NCBI GenBank assembly: GCA_030602965.1
Contig: JAUVYS010000060.1
Span: forward strand, 1 to 7,252
Direction: 5' to 3'
Origin: Candidatus Bathyarchaeota archaeon
GTDB taxonomy: Archaea > Thermoproteota > Bathyarchaeia > RBG-16-48-13 > JAGMEO01
Length of the DNA stretch: 7,252 bases
A model generated the notes under the pieces. That model searched no databases and was not told the origin of the DNA. It saw only the letters and a program-made list of their open reading frames with translations. Shown one piece after another: positions 1-5,894 of this stretch. Numbering within the stretch: position 1 is the stretch's first letter; every line of letters starts with the position of its first letter. The translations under genes and the position numbers were made by a program.

Positions 1-1094
1 GGTTTCTGAATTATCTTCCTAACTTTTTTCGGTTTATCAAAGGCTTTAAAAACTCGTAAATCCTTCCCGCTGTACGTCATGTGTCTGCTTACATCATAAT
101 TAGTTCTATATGCACTGCCAGAAATTTCAGTCCATCCCCAACGTTCTAACCACACTTCTTGATCGAAAGTTTGTTTCGAATAATGGGCCTTCTCTTCTGG
201 TAGTTGCTCTCTTAGTCGCTGTTTTTCCGGCGGAACACCTAACTCTTTCATAAACCTGACAGCAAGAGCCAAGAAATATGCCTGTATCTCATTACCTATC
301 AAACCTTTTTTTAGAGCTTCTTTTACAGTGACTTCTGTTATTCTATTTGTTCCAGAGGTTTGCTCTTTTGATGTTAGAATCCGAAGTTTTTGATCCTGTA
401 GAAGCTTTATTCTTGAATATGAAGAGTCATCAGGGTCGAAGAAGATCTCGTAATCAATGATTGTAAATTCTCTCAATCTAATTGGTCCTTTTCTTGGTGC
501 AATCTCGTTTCTTAAGCATCTTCCAACTTGAGCTATACCAAGAGGTAGCCGCTCTCTCTCTGAAGAATAGACTCTCTTGAAATCTACAAACTGTGCTTGA
601 GCAGCTTCAGGTCTTCCGTAACCAGTTATACTTCTCCAATAGGGACCTATTTCTACTTTAAACATTAAATTGAAAGGAGAAGACTTCTCTAATTCACCAC
701 CACATTTTGGGCATCGAATATTTTTTTCTCTTATAACTTTGTCAAGTTCTTCAGCTTTCAATCCTTCTTTTATTTCGACTACTGCTTCTTTTATAACATG
801 GTCGGTTCGGTAGGTCTCATTACAGGCAGTACACTTTGTGAGTATGTCCGTGAAATGGGCGATGTGGCCTGAGGCTTCAAAAACAGCTGAAGGTACAATC
901 ATTGTTGACTCGATCTCTACCATGCCCTCTTTTAATACAAATATCTTCATCCATTTGTTCTCAATATTACGTTTGAGTGTGGCACCGATGGGACCATAAT
1001 CATAGAACCCACTCAGCCCTCCATAAATCTCAAATGAGGGGAAAAAAATTCCTCTTCGTCTACTAAGCTCTGAAATTCTATCGTATAAGTCCAT
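1..1094 (-). CDS. glyS: Glycyl-tRNA synthetase, archaeal type, N-terminal 364 residues (cut by window edge)
   Basis: Class II aminoacyl-tRNA synthetase that charges tRNA-Gly in the cytoplasm. The ATG at 1094 opens a frame of 364 codons that is still open at the left edge; the family is usually about 550-600 residues, so the anticodon-binding C-terminus lies outside. The N-terminus carries the family signature YGGLSGFYDYGPIGA (about residues 24-38). Two cysteine pairs (C88/C91 and C128/C131) form the zinc-binding insertion of archaeal/eukaryotic GlyRS. Class II motif 2 is clear as RNEIAPRKG (about 195-203), followed by LREF and DYEIFF. The upstream region has a TATA-like element about 45 bases before the ATG but only a weak AGGA as ribosome binding site. 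The gene is divergent from the regulator at 1413. I see no frameshift. Identification is very secure. Confidence 0.97.
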   Translation of the reverse strand, partial: MDLYDRISELSRRRGIFFPSFEIYGGLSGFYDYGPIGATLKRNIENKWMKIFVLKEGMVEIESTMIVPSAVFEASGHIAHFTDILTKCTACNETYRTDHVIKEAVVEIKEGLKAEELDKVIREKNIRCPKCGGELEKSSPFNLMFKVEIGPYWRSITGYGRPEAAQAQFVDFKRVYSSERERLPLGIAQVGRCLRNEIAPRKGPIRLREFTIIDYEIFFDPDDSSYSRIKLLQDQKLRILTSKEQTSGTNRITEVTVKEALKKGLIGNEIQAYFLALAVRFMKELGVPPEKQRLREQLPEEKAHYSKQTFDQEVWLERWGWTEISGSAYRTNYDVSRHMTYSGKDLRVFKAFDKPKKVRKIIQK

Positions 1095-1412
1095 GGTTAT
1101 CAATTCCTGTTGTTTGTCAATTATCCGATACATATTTACTTAAAGATAGTCTAAGGATTTAGACAATAAATTTAGGGATTTAAGACTGCTTTTTTAATTT
1201 TTATAGTTATTTTTTCAAAGATCAGAGCAATTGATTTATATTATTTAATGGTTTTTTCCTATTTTTCCATGCATCTGAGAGAAACAATTTTCAGTATGTA
1301 GTAAATTATTTACATATTGTAAGAAGATTTAAAGTAGTTAAACTGTTAAAAATGGAGATTGTCTAATCTTAAAATTGTGTAATGAGATAAATCTTAATTG
1401 AGGATAACTCTG
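1095..1412. promoter_or_regulatory. Divergent intergenic region between glyS and the wHTH regulator
   Basis: About 318 AT-rich bases with no convincing gene on either strand. Plus-strand T-rich runs lie around 1190-1217. On the minus strand, 1133-1145 reads as a TATA-like CTTTAAGTAAATA about 45 bases from the glyS ATG, giving a predicted leader of roughly 20 bases. On the plus strand there are two TATA-like candidates for the regulator operon: TTTAAAGTA at 1328-1336 and TCTTAAAATT at 1367-1376. The second fits a short leader for the ATG at 1413; the first would leave a leader of about 50 bases. The assignments rest on position and composition only. Confidence 0.5.
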
Positions 1413-2276
1413 ATGCCTGACGAGGATCTATCAAAAGACACAAGGCAGATTTATGCTGCTCTCAGTCATCCAATTAGGAAGACGATTGTGGATCTCATGG
1501 CAAAGAACGGAAGGATTGGCTTCAGAGATCTAAAAGAAGAATTGAATGTTAGCGTAGGTACTTTATACTATCATCTTGACACACTTGGAGACTTAGTTAC
1601 TCAAGACAAGAAAAGAAAATACATCCTAACCAATAAAGGTAAACTTGCTATCAAAATTTTCGCCTCTAGCAAAGAAACCCTCGAAGATATGGGAATTGAA
1701 AAAAAAGCTCCTCCTGTAACTTTGTTCAATCGTATAAGTTCAATAGTTTTGCCAAAACAGCTGTTTGCTTTTATCTCATCAACGCCCAGGAAACGAATCG
1801 TTGAAGCCACTGCTATAATTGCTCTTGGATCTTGGCTCTTGGCTGAAGCAAGATTAGAGCCAATCTTATTGTTCTTTAATAGTAGGCCAACTGTTGAACC
1901 TTATATGATTGCAATTGAGTTCTTCGTGAGTTGGTTACTAATTTTTGCTTTAAGCGACGGGTTATCTTATCTGATATATCGTAGAAAAGAAGAGCATTTA
2001 GCATTACTCTCAGGAACAGCTTTTTCTCTTTCTCCAATCATCTTTTATGCTTTCCTGTGGGCTCTAGTCAAAGCGATTAGTCCTGGATTTCTTTTAAACG
2101 ACATTTTTTGGTGGGGTCTCATGCTTACCTGTCAAATTTGGTCAATCGGTTTATTATCCATCGCTATAAGCATATCTAAGGCTCTGAGGATCGATAGAGC
2201 TGCAGTGATAAGTTTCTTGATACAATATCTTAACATAGTCTATGTTCTCTTTTTCGTATTCAGATTTACAATTTGA
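1413..2276 (+). CDS. ArsR-like winged-helix regulator with a five-helix membrane domain
   Basis: Predicted membrane-bound transcription regulator of 287 residues. Residues about 10-78 form a winged helix of ArsR type: SHPIRKTIVDLM (recognisable helix 1), then DLKEELNVSVGTLYYHLDTL (recognition helix) and KRKYILTNKG (wing). A linker of about 50 residues leads to five hydrophobic segments at roughly 129-148, 164-188, 196-220, 230-254 and 262-285, a layout like Yip1-type membrane domains (resemblance by eye only). The frame is open from a TTG at 1398, but the ATG at 1413 is preferred because GAGG at 1400-1403 lies 9 bases before it as a ribosome binding site. Its stop overlaps the ribosome binding site of the next gene, so the two are co-transcribed and probably translationally coupled. 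The bound ligand or target is unknown; control of its own operon partner is an inference. Confidence 0.82.
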   Translation: MPDEDLSKDTRQIYAALSHPIRKTIVDLMAKNGRIGFRDLKEELNVSVGTLYYHLDTLGDLVTQDKKRKYILTNKGKLAIKIFASSKETLEDMGIEKKAPPVTLFNRISSIVLPKQLFAFISSTPRKRIVEATAIIALGSWLLAEARLEPILLFFNSRPTVEPYMIAIEFFVSWLLIFALSDGLSYLIYRRKEEHLALLSGTAFSLSPIIFYAFLWALVKAISPGFLLNDIFWWGLMLTCQIWSIGLLSIAISISKALRIDRAAVISFLIQYLNIVYVLFFVFRFTI

Positions 2277-2287
2277 GGTAGTATGAC

Positions 2288-3283
2288 TTGAATAAACAGG
2301 GTCTAAATCGCAGAAAATCCTGTATACAGACACTCACGTTCTTGACGATTTTCCTAATACTTCTGTCTTTGCTTCCAGTCGTTATGATGGATGATGCAGA
2401 TAATCCTGTTCAAGTCTATAAAGAAGGTGGGAAAACAGTATTACAATCTGATGTGTTGACGACCGAGATTTCTGGAACAAAACCTGTTATAACCTTCTAT
2501 TATACAGGTGACACAGGGAATTATACACATTTCAGACTGAGTCTTGATAAGATCTATGAGTACGATGATGATATTGTACTATCATTGGAAGTAAATGAAT
2601 TACCTTGGGCTCAAACAGACCCCTATGTTATAGTTGATGACGAAGGTAAAGAAATCGGCTACAGTGTTCGTCTAATACTTTTTGGACCACCAGTTTACCA
2701 ATTTGGAGTCATGTTTGAGGTCAATATGTATCATAATGCCTTTAATACATCTACTTCAGTAAATGGCAAAACAGCTTACACTCTGGCTGGTAGAAGCGAG
2801 CTTGGAATTAATGTCATCATATGGAACTGGACTTTTGCACAGCCCAGTTCTAGTGGCTTGGCTCTAGAGTTCAAATTAATTAGAGATATTCCAGGTGAGA
2901 CTACAAAAAGCCATTCTTCGGCGTATCAGCAAATGGAGGATTCAGGTTTAATCCAAATCATAGGAGTAGAATCAGAACTAGTAGAAGGATTCTATAAATG
3001 GTCCAATGAAGCAGTTGCCACCTTTTCCGGTATCTCATCAATCTTACCTATTGAAGCAAACATCATAGAGGATGAAGAATCCGATTACGTTTCTCTAAAA
3101 TATGGAAGATATCAAGGCGTCCTTCAACATTACATGAGTATAGGTATAATAGAAGAGAACGCTGAGTACATATTAATACCCAGACCAGAAACAATCAATC
3201 TACCCATCGTGATTCTGACAGGAGTCTCTGCTTTTATAGTTTTAATAGTAGCATTCTTGAGAAAACCCCCAAGAGAAGACTGA
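2288..3283 (+). CDS. Exported membrane-anchored protein of unknown function
   Basis: A 331-residue protein I do not recognise. The N-terminus is basic (RRK) followed by a hydrophobic segment at about 13-33, acting as a signal peptide or anchor. A long polar, acidic region with several possible N-glycosylation sites (NYT, NTS, NWT) follows. A C-terminal membrane helix lies at about 305-324, with a basic tail (RKPPRED), so most of the protein should lie outside the cell. The start is TTG at 2288: GAGGT at 2275-2279, overlapping the previous TGA, is 8 bases upstream, and the nearby ATG at 2283 meets a stop after two codons. Its tight link to the membrane regulator suggests a sensor/effector pair, which is an inference. 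A run of seven T follows the stop. Confidence 0.75.
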   Translation: MNKQGLNRRKSCIQTLTFLTIFLILLSLLPVVMMDDADNPVQVYKEGGKTVLQSDVLTTEISGTKPVITFYYTGDTGNYTHFRLSLDKIYEYDDDIVLSLEVNELPWAQTDPYVIVDDEGKEIGYSVRLILFGPPVYQFGVMFEVNMYHNAFNTSTSVNGKTAYTLAGRSELGINVIIWNWTFAQPSSSGLALEFKLIRDIPGETTKSHSSAYQQMEDSGLIQIIGVESELVEGFYKWSNEAVATFSGISSILPIEANIIEDEESDYVSLKYGRYQGVLQHYMSIGIIEENAEYILIPRPETINLPIVILTGVSAFIVLIVAFLRKPPRED

Positions 3284-3295
3284 AATATAAAACCC

Positions 3296-3302
3296 TTTTT
3301 TT
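3296..3302 (+). terminator. T-run terminator after the regulator operon
   Basis: Seven consecutive T begin 12 bases after the stop of the exported-protein gene, preceded by AAACCC. Archaeal RNA polymerase terminates at such T-runs, and the next gene is convergent, so a stop signal is expected here. Confidence 0.5.
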
Positions 3303-3320
3303 CGATGTAAAGTGATTGGG

Positions 3321-3385
3321 GGGAAGATGGCTTCAGAAAATAATTATTATTTAGAGAGAGGAGGAAAAACTTCTGCCATCTTCCC
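3321..3385. repeat. Inverted repeat with 11-bp perfect arms in a convergent intergenic region
   Basis: GGGAAGATGGC at 3321-3331 is the exact reverse complement of GCCATCTTCCC at 3375-3385, separated by 43 bases. The pairing can be lengthened on the inner side by AGAA/TTCT with a three-base bulge, and on the outer side by TGGG/CCCA with an internal loop. It lies between the convergent exported-protein and rpoP genes and after the T-run of the former. It could be a structured 3' element, a small RNA, or a remnant of a mobile repeat. A 22-codon frame (ATG at 3327) lies inside but has no other support. Confidence 0.6.
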
Positions 3386-3455
3386 TTTCCCATGAAATTA
3401 AACTTTGGAACAAAGAATTTTGTTAGGGTATTTAAGCCTTATGGGTTTTTAAATT

Positions 3456-3474
3456 AGCCATAGTCTATATGGCT
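3456..3474. repeat. Perfect 7-bp hairpin over the rpoP stop codon
   Basis: AGCCATA (3456-3462) and TATGGCT (3468-3474) are exact reverse complements around a five-base loop. In the rpoP mRNA the stop codon starts the loop. The sequence after it is AATTTAAAAACCC, not a T-run, so it is not a classic terminator. It may mark the mRNA 3' end, or be partly chance because the coding sequence supplies one arm. Confidence 0.4.
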
Positions 3475-3638
3475 TTGATTCTCTTGACAATTGGTGGACG
3501 AATCTTTTTTAGAATCCTGTATCCGCACTCGTGGCATTTAATCTCTGGCATTAGAACCAATTTATCATAACTTATCCTTGCACCACATTTAACGCACTCA
3601 TAAATTATTCCACTGAGTGTGCTTTTATCTTCAGTCAT
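3465..3638 (-). CDS. rpoP: DNA-directed RNA polymerase subunit Rpo12 (RpoP)
   Basis: A small (57-residue) zinc-ribbon subunit of archaeal RNA polymerase, counterpart of eukaryotic Rpb12, which helps hold the Rpo3/Rpo10/Rpo11 assembly platform. Zinc ligands are C15, C18, C35 and C38 in two CxxC knuckles, and the C-terminus RPPIVKRIKAI is the strongly conserved family signature. The ATG at 3638 is fixed by an in-frame TGA directly before it. The length is slightly above the usual 45-50 because of a short N-terminal extension. A TATA-like TTTATTAAA on the minus strand at about 3687-3695 lies some 50 bases upstream. The gene stands alone here, divergent from the [2Fe-2S] protein and convergent with the exported-protein operon. 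Confidence 0.95.
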   Translation of the reverse strand: MTEDKSTLSGIIYECVKCGARISYDKLVLMPEIKCHECGYRILKKIRPPIVKRIKAI

Positions 3639-3684
3639 TCACATTTCATCCATGCAGTAAGACTGCTACCTTAGAAGCAATCAC

Positions 3685-3695
3685 TTTTTAATAAA
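3685..3695 (-). promoter_or_regulatory. TATA box for rpoP
   Basis: The minus strand reads TTTATTAAAAA, centred about 52 bases upstream of the rpoP ATG. This implies a transcript start near 3663 and a leader of roughly 25 bases. Assigned from sequence and spacing. Confidence 0.45.
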
Positions 3696-3738
3696 CATAA
3701 CGCGAAGAGTTAGGAGCTAAAAAACTCAATTAATTATT

Positions 3739-3750
3739 CTTATATTATTA
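3739..3750 (+). promoter_or_regulatory. TATA box for the RACo-like [2Fe-2S] gene
   Basis: CTTATATTATTA lies about 50-58 bases before the TTG start at 3798, placing the likely transcript start near 3770 with a leader of about 25-30 bases. It is back to back with the rpoP promoter. Confidence 0.5.
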
Positions 3751-3797
3751 ACACGCTCTCTTGAATCCTAGCAGTCAAAGGAAGAGAAGGAACTTCA

Positions 3798-4076
3798 TTG
3801 CAACCAAAAAAAGAAGTGATTTTTCAGCCACCTAGAAAACGTGTGAAAGTTCAAGTTGAAACAAGCATTTTGGAAGCTGCAAGACTGGCGGATGTAGACT
3901 TGACATCAATATGTGGTGGTAAAGGTGAATGTGGTAAATGTAAAGTCATTGTTGAGAATACGGATGCTATCAGTTCGATGACTAACGAAGAGAAGAAGCA
4001 TTTAACCTCTGCGGAGCTTTCAAGATACCCTGAAACTGTAAATACATTAGAAAAATTGAAAAAACATCTTAATTAA
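3798..4076 (+). CDS. [2Fe-2S] ferredoxin-like protein resembling the N-terminus of RACo, truncated
   Basis: A 92-residue protein with a plant-type [2Fe-2S] loop: C39, C45 and C48 in CGGKGECGKCKV. What follows (MTNEEKKHLTSAELSR, 61-76) matches the pattern found in reductive activators of corrinoid proteins (RACo), where LT.EEKKHLS..EL is normally followed by a YRLACQ-type segment holding the fourth cluster ligand and then a large ASKHA ATPase region, in all about 600 residues. Here the sequence turns to YPETVNTLEKLKKHLN and stops, so there is no fourth cysteine and no ATPase domain. No remnant appears in other frames to 4165. The start is TTG at 3798, with AAGGA six bases upstream (3787-3791). 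It may be a gene remnant, an internal deletion joining the two ends of a RACo, or a true small protein. A broken corrinoid-protein gene lies 1.2 kb downstream. The fold call is firm; function is uncertain. Confidence 0.75.
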   Translation: MQPKKEVIFQPPRKRVKVQVETSILEAARLADVDLTSICGGKGECGKCKVIVENTDAISSMTNEEKKHLTSAELSRYPETVNTLEKLKKHLN

Positions 4077-4115
4077 TGGTAATAATTCTTTTGGTTTACC
4101 TTTGATTCAAGAGCA

Positions 4116-4130
4116 ATATATTATAAATTT
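4116..4130 (+). promoter_or_regulatory. TATA box for deoC
   Basis: ATATATTATAAATTT lies about 40-50 bases before the deoC start, with a best core of TTATAAAT at 4121-4128. It implies a short leader (roughly 15-25 bases) and independent transcription of deoC. Confidence 0.5.
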
Positions 4131-4165
4131 ACGATGTTCTAGATTTTAACAAGTTCCTGAAAGAT

Positions 4166-4852
4166 GTGATAGTTGTGAGTTTTAAGAATGTAACCAGAGA
4201 AGAGTTGGCAAAAATGATAGATCACACACAACTGAAACCAGATGCAACTTACGATAAAATTGAGAAATTATGCCAAGAGGCTTTGAAGTATGGTTTCTAC
4301 GCTGTTGTTGTTAACCCTTTTTTTGTTCCTTATGCTTCTAAGCTTGTTAAAGACAGTCGTGTTAAAGTGGCTAGTGTCGTTGGCTTCCCTTTAGGTGCAT
4401 CAACCACAGAGGTGAAAACTTTTGAAACAAGAGACCTTGTTGAAAAGGGTTGCGATGAAGTGGACATGGTCATTAATATTGGTTCCTTAAAATCTAGAAA
4501 ATACGAGGCTGTGAGGAGAGATATTGAAGCAGTGGTGGAAGCCGCGCAGGGCGCTGTTGTAAAAGTAATTATTGAAGCATGTTATCTAACAGATGAAGAA
4601 AAGATAAAGGCCTGTGAACTTTCAAAAAAGGCAAGAGCAGACTTCGTGAAGACTTCAACAGGCTTCGGGCCATCAGGTGCGTTAACTAGTGATGTGAAGC
4701 TGATGCGGATTACAGTGGGTAAAGATATGGGTGTTAAAGTTGCTGGAGGAATCCGAGACTTCAAAACCGCCTTAAAAATGATTGAGGCTGGAGCAAACAG
4801 GATTGGAGCCAGTCGTAGTGTATCAATAATTGAAGAAATAAGTAAGACGTAA
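4166..4852 (+). CDS. deoC: Deoxyribose-phosphate aldolase
   Basis: Cytoplasmic class I aldolase that splits 2-deoxyribose 5-phosphate into acetaldehyde and glyceraldehyde 3-phosphate in deoxynucleoside breakdown. The 228-residue TIM barrel is full length for archaeal DeoC. Key residues are visible: DHT at 19-21, D100 in EVDMVIN, the Schiff-base lysine K162 in FVKTSTGF, and K191 in VKVAGGIR with the following glycines for phosphate binding. The frame starts with GTG at 4166; GTG at 4175 is an equally good start, since the GTGAT at 4166-4170 resembles the archaeal ribosome binding site. The N-terminus before DHT is about 10 residues longer than I expect, which favours the second start slightly. 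It has its own promoter and a T-run after the stop, so its place between a RACo-like gene and a corrinoid gene need not be functional. Confidence 0.95.
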   Translation: MIVVSFKNVTREELAKMIDHTQLKPDATYDKIEKLCQEALKYGFYAVVVNPFFVPYASKLVKDSRVKVASVVGFPLGASTTEVKTFETRDLVEKGCDEVDMVINIGSLKSRKYEAVRRDIEAVVEAAQGAVVKVIIEACYLTDEEKIKACELSKKARADFVKTSTGFGPSGALTSDVKLMRITVGKDMGVKVAGGIRDFKTALKMIEAGANRIGASRSVSIIEEISKT

Positions 4853-4876
4853 CAGCATCAAGGTTTTGTAAGCAAA

Positions 4877-4882
4877 TTTTTT
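4877..4882 (+). terminator. T-run terminator after deoC
   Basis: Six T in a row begin 25 bases after the deoC stop, in AT-rich sequence without a clear hairpin. This is consistent with intrinsic archaeal termination. Confidence 0.4.
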
Positions 4883-5303
4883 CTTATCAGATATTTCTAT
4901 TTATAGAGAATTAGTCAGGTTAGTATGTGCGACAGATTTTAGAAATACATGAACTTAAGCTCCACTGGGGTAGATTTCATAGTTCTAAACCAACTTTCTA
5001 CACAAAACGTAAATCCTCTATAATTGCTTTTATTGGAAATTATGCTCTTGGAACATTCTAAATACGAGATTTATATGTGCCCTTTTTTTCAAGGCATAAG
5101 ATTGTGTCAAAAGAAAAAGTTGTTATATGTACTTATATAATTTCTACAGCTACTTTGACACAGTATACTCTGATGGTTCAATAATTAGCTAAGAAATTTA
5201 ATGTCCCAATAAAAACTGTGTAATTAAAATCGTCTGGTTAAATAGTAGAAGATTATGATTGTAAGAATTTACAAGATTTTATCTCTAAAAGGTTGTATGA
5301 AAG
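4883..5303 (+). promoter_or_regulatory. Gene-free stretch and promoter region of the corrinoid-protein gene
   Basis: About 420 AT-rich bases with no supported gene. A frame of some 32 codons from 5040 lacks a ribosome binding site and recognisable features. Three TATA-like elements occur on the plus strand: TTTATATG at 5070-5077, CTTATATAA at 5132-5140 and GTTAAATAG at 5237-5245. The last would give a leader of about 35 bases, the second about 140 bases. A run of seven T lies at 5083-5089. I find no tRNA, no riboswitch I can name and no leftover of the upstream methyl-transfer genes. Confidence 0.45.
5103..5162. repeat. Inverted repeat flanking a TATA box (possible operator)
   Basis: TGTGTCAAA at 5103-5111 is the exact reverse complement of TTTGACACA at 5154-5162. 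The 42-base spacer has CTTATATAA (5132-5140) close to its centre, so the right arm would fall at the expected transcript start, where archaeal repressors often bind. It may be an operator pair for a regulator of the corrinoid gene, or an RNA stem; the first seems likelier because the TATA box is central. Confidence 0.45.
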
Positions 5304-5712
5304 TTGAATGATGAAAAAATCATAGGAAATATCCGTGTAACTCTTTCGTCATTAGATTTTGAGCATTTCAAAAAGGCAATGACTGATGCATTAAAGGCAA
5401 GGATACCTCCAGATGAGATCATGCTTGAAGGTATTGCTGGGGGGTTGAGGTTGTTGGTGAAAAATACGAAGCGGGTGAATATTTTCTCTCAGAGTTAGTT
5501 TTGGTAGGTAACATGCTTCAGGAAAGCATTCAGCTTCTTGAACCAGTCTTGGTAAATAAAGAAATCTCCGCAATGGGTAAGGTTGTCATTGGAACAGTTG
5601 AAGGCGATTTGCATGATATTGGGAAGAACTTGGTTGCTTACATGCTCTCTGGTGCTGGTTTTGAAGTTCGTGATTTAGGTGTTGATGTCTCAGCTAATGA
5701 GTTTGTTGAAGT
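5304..5712 (+). pseudogene. Methyltransferase corrinoid protein, frameshifted and 3'-truncated
   Basis: Corrinoid carrier of MtbC/MtmC/MttC/MtaC type, which takes a methyl group from a substrate methyltransferase and hands it on. From TTG at 5304 (an in-frame TGA just upstream leaves no other start) the helical cap domain reads as far as GIAGG, residue 47. The frame then breaks at a run of six G (5439-5444). Adding one G restores EVVGEKYEAGEYFLSELVLV and the rest of the family sequence. The restored frame reaches the cobalamin lower-ligand motif DLHDIG, with D102, H104 and G107 in restored numbering, and GVDVSANEFVE near residue 136. About 80 residues of the Rossmann domain, including the usual SxL and GG motifs, are missing; after about 5712 the frame runs antisense through an MtrH fragment to a stop at 5818. 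Identity is secure. Whether the damage is biological or an assembly fault is open. Confidence 0.9.
5439..5444 (+). other. Frameshift in a six-G run of the corrinoid gene
   Basis: Reading frame 5304-5498 ends early, while the family sequence continues in the other frame from 5444. Seven G in place of six would give GIAGGVEVVGEKYEAG without a break, so a one-base deletion in this homopolymer is the simplest reading. Confidence 0.85.
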
Positions 5713-5854
5713 GTCCCTTCTTTTCGTCAGTAACGATTTTATCTCCATGAAAGAATATGCTCCCAATCACGACAGTTGGATACTGACCCGGTTGACCACC
5801 AACCATGATTCCGCTTAAATCAAAAATCTTCTGTTCTTTCTCGAACTTGAACAT
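5690..5854 (-). pseudogene. mtrH: N-terminal fragment of an MtrH-family methyltransferase
   Basis: A 54-codon frame from ATG at 5854. It matches the start of tetrahydromethanopterin S-methyltransferase subunit H and its corrinoid-dependent relatives: MFKFEKEQKIF, then GGQPGQYPTVVIGSIFF and GDKIVTDEKKG. Family members have about 310 residues and a TIM-barrel that transfers methyl between a corrinoid protein and H4MPT. Here the likeness ends near residue 51 and the frame stops at 5690. That is the same place where the plus-strand corrinoid gene is cut, so over 80 per cent of the protein is missing. The start lies 40 bases after the deoxyhypusine synthase stop, so it was probably the last known gene of a mer-dys-mtrH run. 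No clear ribosome binding site is seen. Without the other Mtr subunits in view, it could be an MtxH/MtoA-like enzyme rather than part of the membrane Mtr complex. Confidence 0.85.
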
Positions 5855-5894
5855 CTTCAATACATATTTTTCATTGCGTAATTGAGAAGAACTC

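Noticed and set aside
1398..1412. TTG at 1398 as start of the regulator
   Set aside because: The GAGG within these five codons serves as ribosome binding site for the ATG at 1413, and no site precedes the TTG.
3130..3393. Minus-strand frame of 87 codons
   Set aside because: It lies mostly antisense to the exported-protein gene, crosses the T-run and repeat, and shows no family features.
3327..3395. 22-codon frame with G-rich sequence before its ATG
   Set aside because: The G-run belongs to the inverted repeat and is only two bases from the ATG. There is no other support for translation.
5170..5190. GGTTCAATAATT resembling a tRNA T-loop
   Set aside because: No acceptor or T stem can be paired around it and no A or B box order fits.
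5501..5818. Separate 105-residue protein starting with TTG at 5501
   Set aside because: It is the second half of the frameshifted corrinoid protein. Its last 35 residues are the antisense of the MtrH fragment.
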